Source of the DNA: Bartonella sp. AU16XJBT
GTDB lineage: Bacteria; Pseudomonadota; Alphaproteobacteria; Rhizobiales; Rhizobiaceae
DNA: 45,457 bases
Direction of reading: 5' to 3'
Assembly (NCBI RefSeq): GCF_028618665.1
Contig: NZ_JAQITF010000013.1
Span: 1-45,457 of the forward strand
Within the stretch, counting starts at the first letter, position 1, and each line of letters opens with the position of its first letter. The position numbers and the translations under genes are program-made. Under the pieces are notes generated by a model, which did not search any database, was not told the DNA's origin, and worked only from the letters and a program-made list of their open reading frames with translations. Of this stretch, positions 43,674-45,457 are shown in pieces.

Positions 43674-44608
43674 TTGTTATGTTGCTGGGACTTGGAATTT
43701 GCATCTGATTATGAAATATCATTAGCGCAAAAAGATGGTTTTAAAGGTAGAGATACATTTTTTAATATCCCTGTAAAACTTCGAGAAGAGATAGAATTAT
43801 CTACTAGAAAACATATAAGTGTCCAATGTGATAATATTATCGAATTACATGACATCATCGCTCTTGCCCGCCATTTTGACATATTACCTAAAATCTCATT
43901 GAGATTGTGTACTGGCAAACGGGGATAGATCGCGTTTTAGTATGACTGCGGCGAAGTTACGTGCCGCATTATCTTCGCTAGAATCCAATAGGATTAAGCT
44001 TAATGGGGTGCATTTGCATGTGGGCTCTAATTTGAATTCGACTGAGTTAATCGTATCCACCTTAACTAAGACTGGAAAGGATATTTACGCATTGAAGGAT
44101 CAGATAAGTTTTTATCAGTCTAGGTGGGGGATATCTGATTTCCACAGCGTTCTGCGATGCCGTGACGGTCAATGACGAATACTCTCGTAAAATTTATGAG
44201 GCATTGTCACAATTGGGTTGTGATTTACATAAGCTTACGGTAATTATTGAATCTAGGCATATTGTATCTGAAGATTATGGTTATTTATTTTCAAATATTA
44301 GCTCTATAAAAGAGCGGAATGGTACGAACTTAATTATAATCTAGGCTCTGGGGACGTGTGCTCAGTCTGCACAGTATCACGAGAATAGAGTGCTACAAAT
44401 TTTGTCTTTTCGAGATATGAGCGGTGAATTTAGTTTAGCGGATGTCGTTGGTTCAAATTGTTATGAGTATGATATTCTTGTAAGAGATATATCTATCCCA
44501 TTGGATTTATCCTTAGATGACAAATTTATACTGGCGGCATGTGGGAGCTATGATATCATAAACGCGCCAGGTTGGATTCGAATGCGGCCTCAAATTATTA
44601 TTTTTTGA
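43674..44608 (+). pseudogene. Frameshifted PLP-dependent decarboxylase (LysA/ornithine-type)
   Basis: Four successive frames together read as an alanine-racemase-fold decarboxylase: FASDYEISLAQKDG and HDIIALARHFDI (frame at 43674), SRFSMTAAKL and GVHLHVGSNLN (frame at 43942), then SRKIYEALSQLG and VIIESRHIVSEDYGYLF (44162), and GSNCYEYDILVRDI and FILAACGSYDI (44390). HVGSNL is the HxGS motif and the last block matches the substrate/PLP-binding C-terminus. The N-terminal part with the PLP lysine is missing and at least three frameshifts or stops separate the blocks, so no active enzyme is made. It is divergent from the radical SAM/MFS pair. Confidence 0.8.
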
Positions 44609-45350
44609 AGAAAATGGCTATTCGTATGGAGTTTATCGCTTTGCTTATTCGGTATTGTACTTTGTTGGAGCGCATCTAGTCATAAAGTGCTTTCTGGTTT
44701 ATGGTGAATCTTTAGTTGCGAGTGGGTAGCTTGGTAGGAGGTTATTCCAAAGTGTGGTCGTTTTAGGAGCGCTGCGATAGTTGCTGTCGAATAAAGGAGG
44801 TATTCTGCAGTTGTATAAAACCTAGTGCGGTGCAAAATGTTCGTACTTATTTGTAAAACATATTTAATTTGATTCGTCGATCTTTTATACTAGTCAAAAG
44901 TTAGCACCGATGTATCATCTGCAGTACAATTTCTTCTTCCCTAACTTTTCTTATTCTTATGTTTGGCGGATTTTGCATGGTTGAAACTCCGCGCCTCTGC
45001 GGCTTTTCGTGGTTGAGCAAAAACACAGCCGAGACTTTGCGCACGTGATTTTTTGCGTCTTTTGCTAAAATAGGACAGAGTGTCTCTTTGAGCCGAGACT
45101 TTGTCGCAAAAGGTCTCGGTTCATTTTATGCTTTATTTTCAATCCGTTATGAAGTTCGCGATTTTGGGGTTAGCAAGCGCATCATGCGTGAAGCATCTGT
45201 GATATAAACGGGCACGCTTAGTTTAAGCTTTATGCAAATATAAAATAAACTGACACAAGAGAAAGAAATAAATAAACTAAGAAATATTGATTCTGACAAA
45301 ATATATTATTCATGGACATTTTATTCTAAACGTCACGGGGAAGTGCGTAA
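44609..45350. other. Spacer with island end and mod leader
   Basis: 742 bases, no gene. Contains GTTAGCACCGATGT (44900), the 45-base repeat at 44924-44968 and the leader of mod. Hairpin-like repeats (GCCGAGACTTTG near 45,033 and 45,102, and GTCTCGG) occur in it. Confidence 0.5.
44924..44968. repeat. Right att-like direct repeat
   Basis: Matches 31267-31311 at 43 of 45 positions: begins GTACAATTTCTTC, where the tRNA-His copy has GTACCATTTCTTC, and ends ATGTTTGGCG. Only the last bases of the tRNA are duplicated. Marks the right end of the 13.7-kb island. Confidence 0.65.
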
Positions 45351-45457
45351 ATGACTATAATAGCGGGTGAAGATAAAATAGAGGGCATGAGTCAAAGCCC
45401 ACAAGAGCAAGATATTGCAAAACTAAAGGCAGCCTTTCCGCAATGTTTTGCCGAGGG
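45351..45457 (+). CDS. Type III restriction-modification methyltransferase Mod (5' part)
   Basis: Only the first 35 codons are in the window; the gene runs off the right edge. AKLKAAFPQCFAEG is the characteristic N-terminal stretch of type III Mod proteins and related adenine-specific methyltransferases (typical form LKxxFPECFxEGK). The start at 45351 follows GGGGAAG; an in-frame ATG at 45387 is possible. A degraded copy of the leader and first codons is at 40331-40418. Confidence 0.7.
   Translation, partial: MTIIAGEDKIEGMSQSPQEQDIAKLKAAFPQCFAE

Overview
The window looks like a chromosomal segment of a low-GC alphaproteobacterium of the Rhizobiales, most likely Bartonella. The evidence is the set of core genes (serC, purA, rpoH-rluD, a PdhS/PleC-type sensor kinase, mscL, class 2 pyrD), many long decayed spacers, and a tRNA-His of the alphaproteobacterial type (A73, no encoded G-1). 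This is from reading alone; no database search was possible.

Region 1 (about 1-13,575) is the early/regulatory half of a lambdoid-type prophage or its remnant. It holds a HicAB toxin-antitoxin pair, SSB, a D12-class adenine methylase, two replication-organiser-like (DUF1376-type) genes, a RuvC-like resolvase, a Cro/CI-type divergent switch with an S24-peptidase repressor, Rha and AntA/KilAC-type regulators, an ERF plus YqaJ single-strand-annealing recombination pair, and an AlpA/excisionase-like HTH protein. It ends at the 3' end of a tRNA-Phe gene, a plausible attachment site. No integrase or structural gene is visible, so the element must continue to the left of the window if it is complete.

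Region 2 (13,576-31,272) is core chromosome: tRNA-Phe, serC, purA, a one-TM conserved protein, rpoH, rluD, an aldehyde dehydrogenase, an FtsK without membrane segments, a PAS histidine kinase, mscL, pyrD and tRNA-His. Two spacers of 1.2-1.3 kb (25,284-26,514 and 28,642-29,961) look like gene graveyards.

Region 3 (31,273 to about 44,968) is an accessory island. A 45-bp sequence starting in the last bases of tRNA-His (31,267-31,311) recurs with two mismatches at 44,924-44,968, and a decayed tyrosine integrase lies at 39,718-39,947. The first half carries the most unusual cassette: a glycine-rich bacteriocin-like peptide gene, a polytopic membrane protein gene duplicated in tandem (unit about 1.0 kb), a second glycine-zipper peptide ORF, and three further membrane proteins. 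These five membrane proteins can be lined up on the motifs of YhfC/CPBP/PrsW-type intramembrane proteases: one keeps the full set of Glu/His residues, one keeps most, and the others have lost them. Two or three smaller membrane proteins follow. My reading is a peptide export/maturation/immunity cassette with one active-looking protease and several pseudo-proteases. The second half carries a HemN-like radical SAM enzyme and an MFS exporter, divergent from a frameshifted PLP decarboxylase across a perfect 27-bp palindrome; this looks like a decaying small-molecule (possibly metallophore) pathway.

Region 4 (from 45,351) is the start of a type III restriction-modification methyltransferase (Mod). 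Its upstream leader is found again in degraded form inside the island, which suggests the island grew by duplication of the tRNA-His/mod junction.
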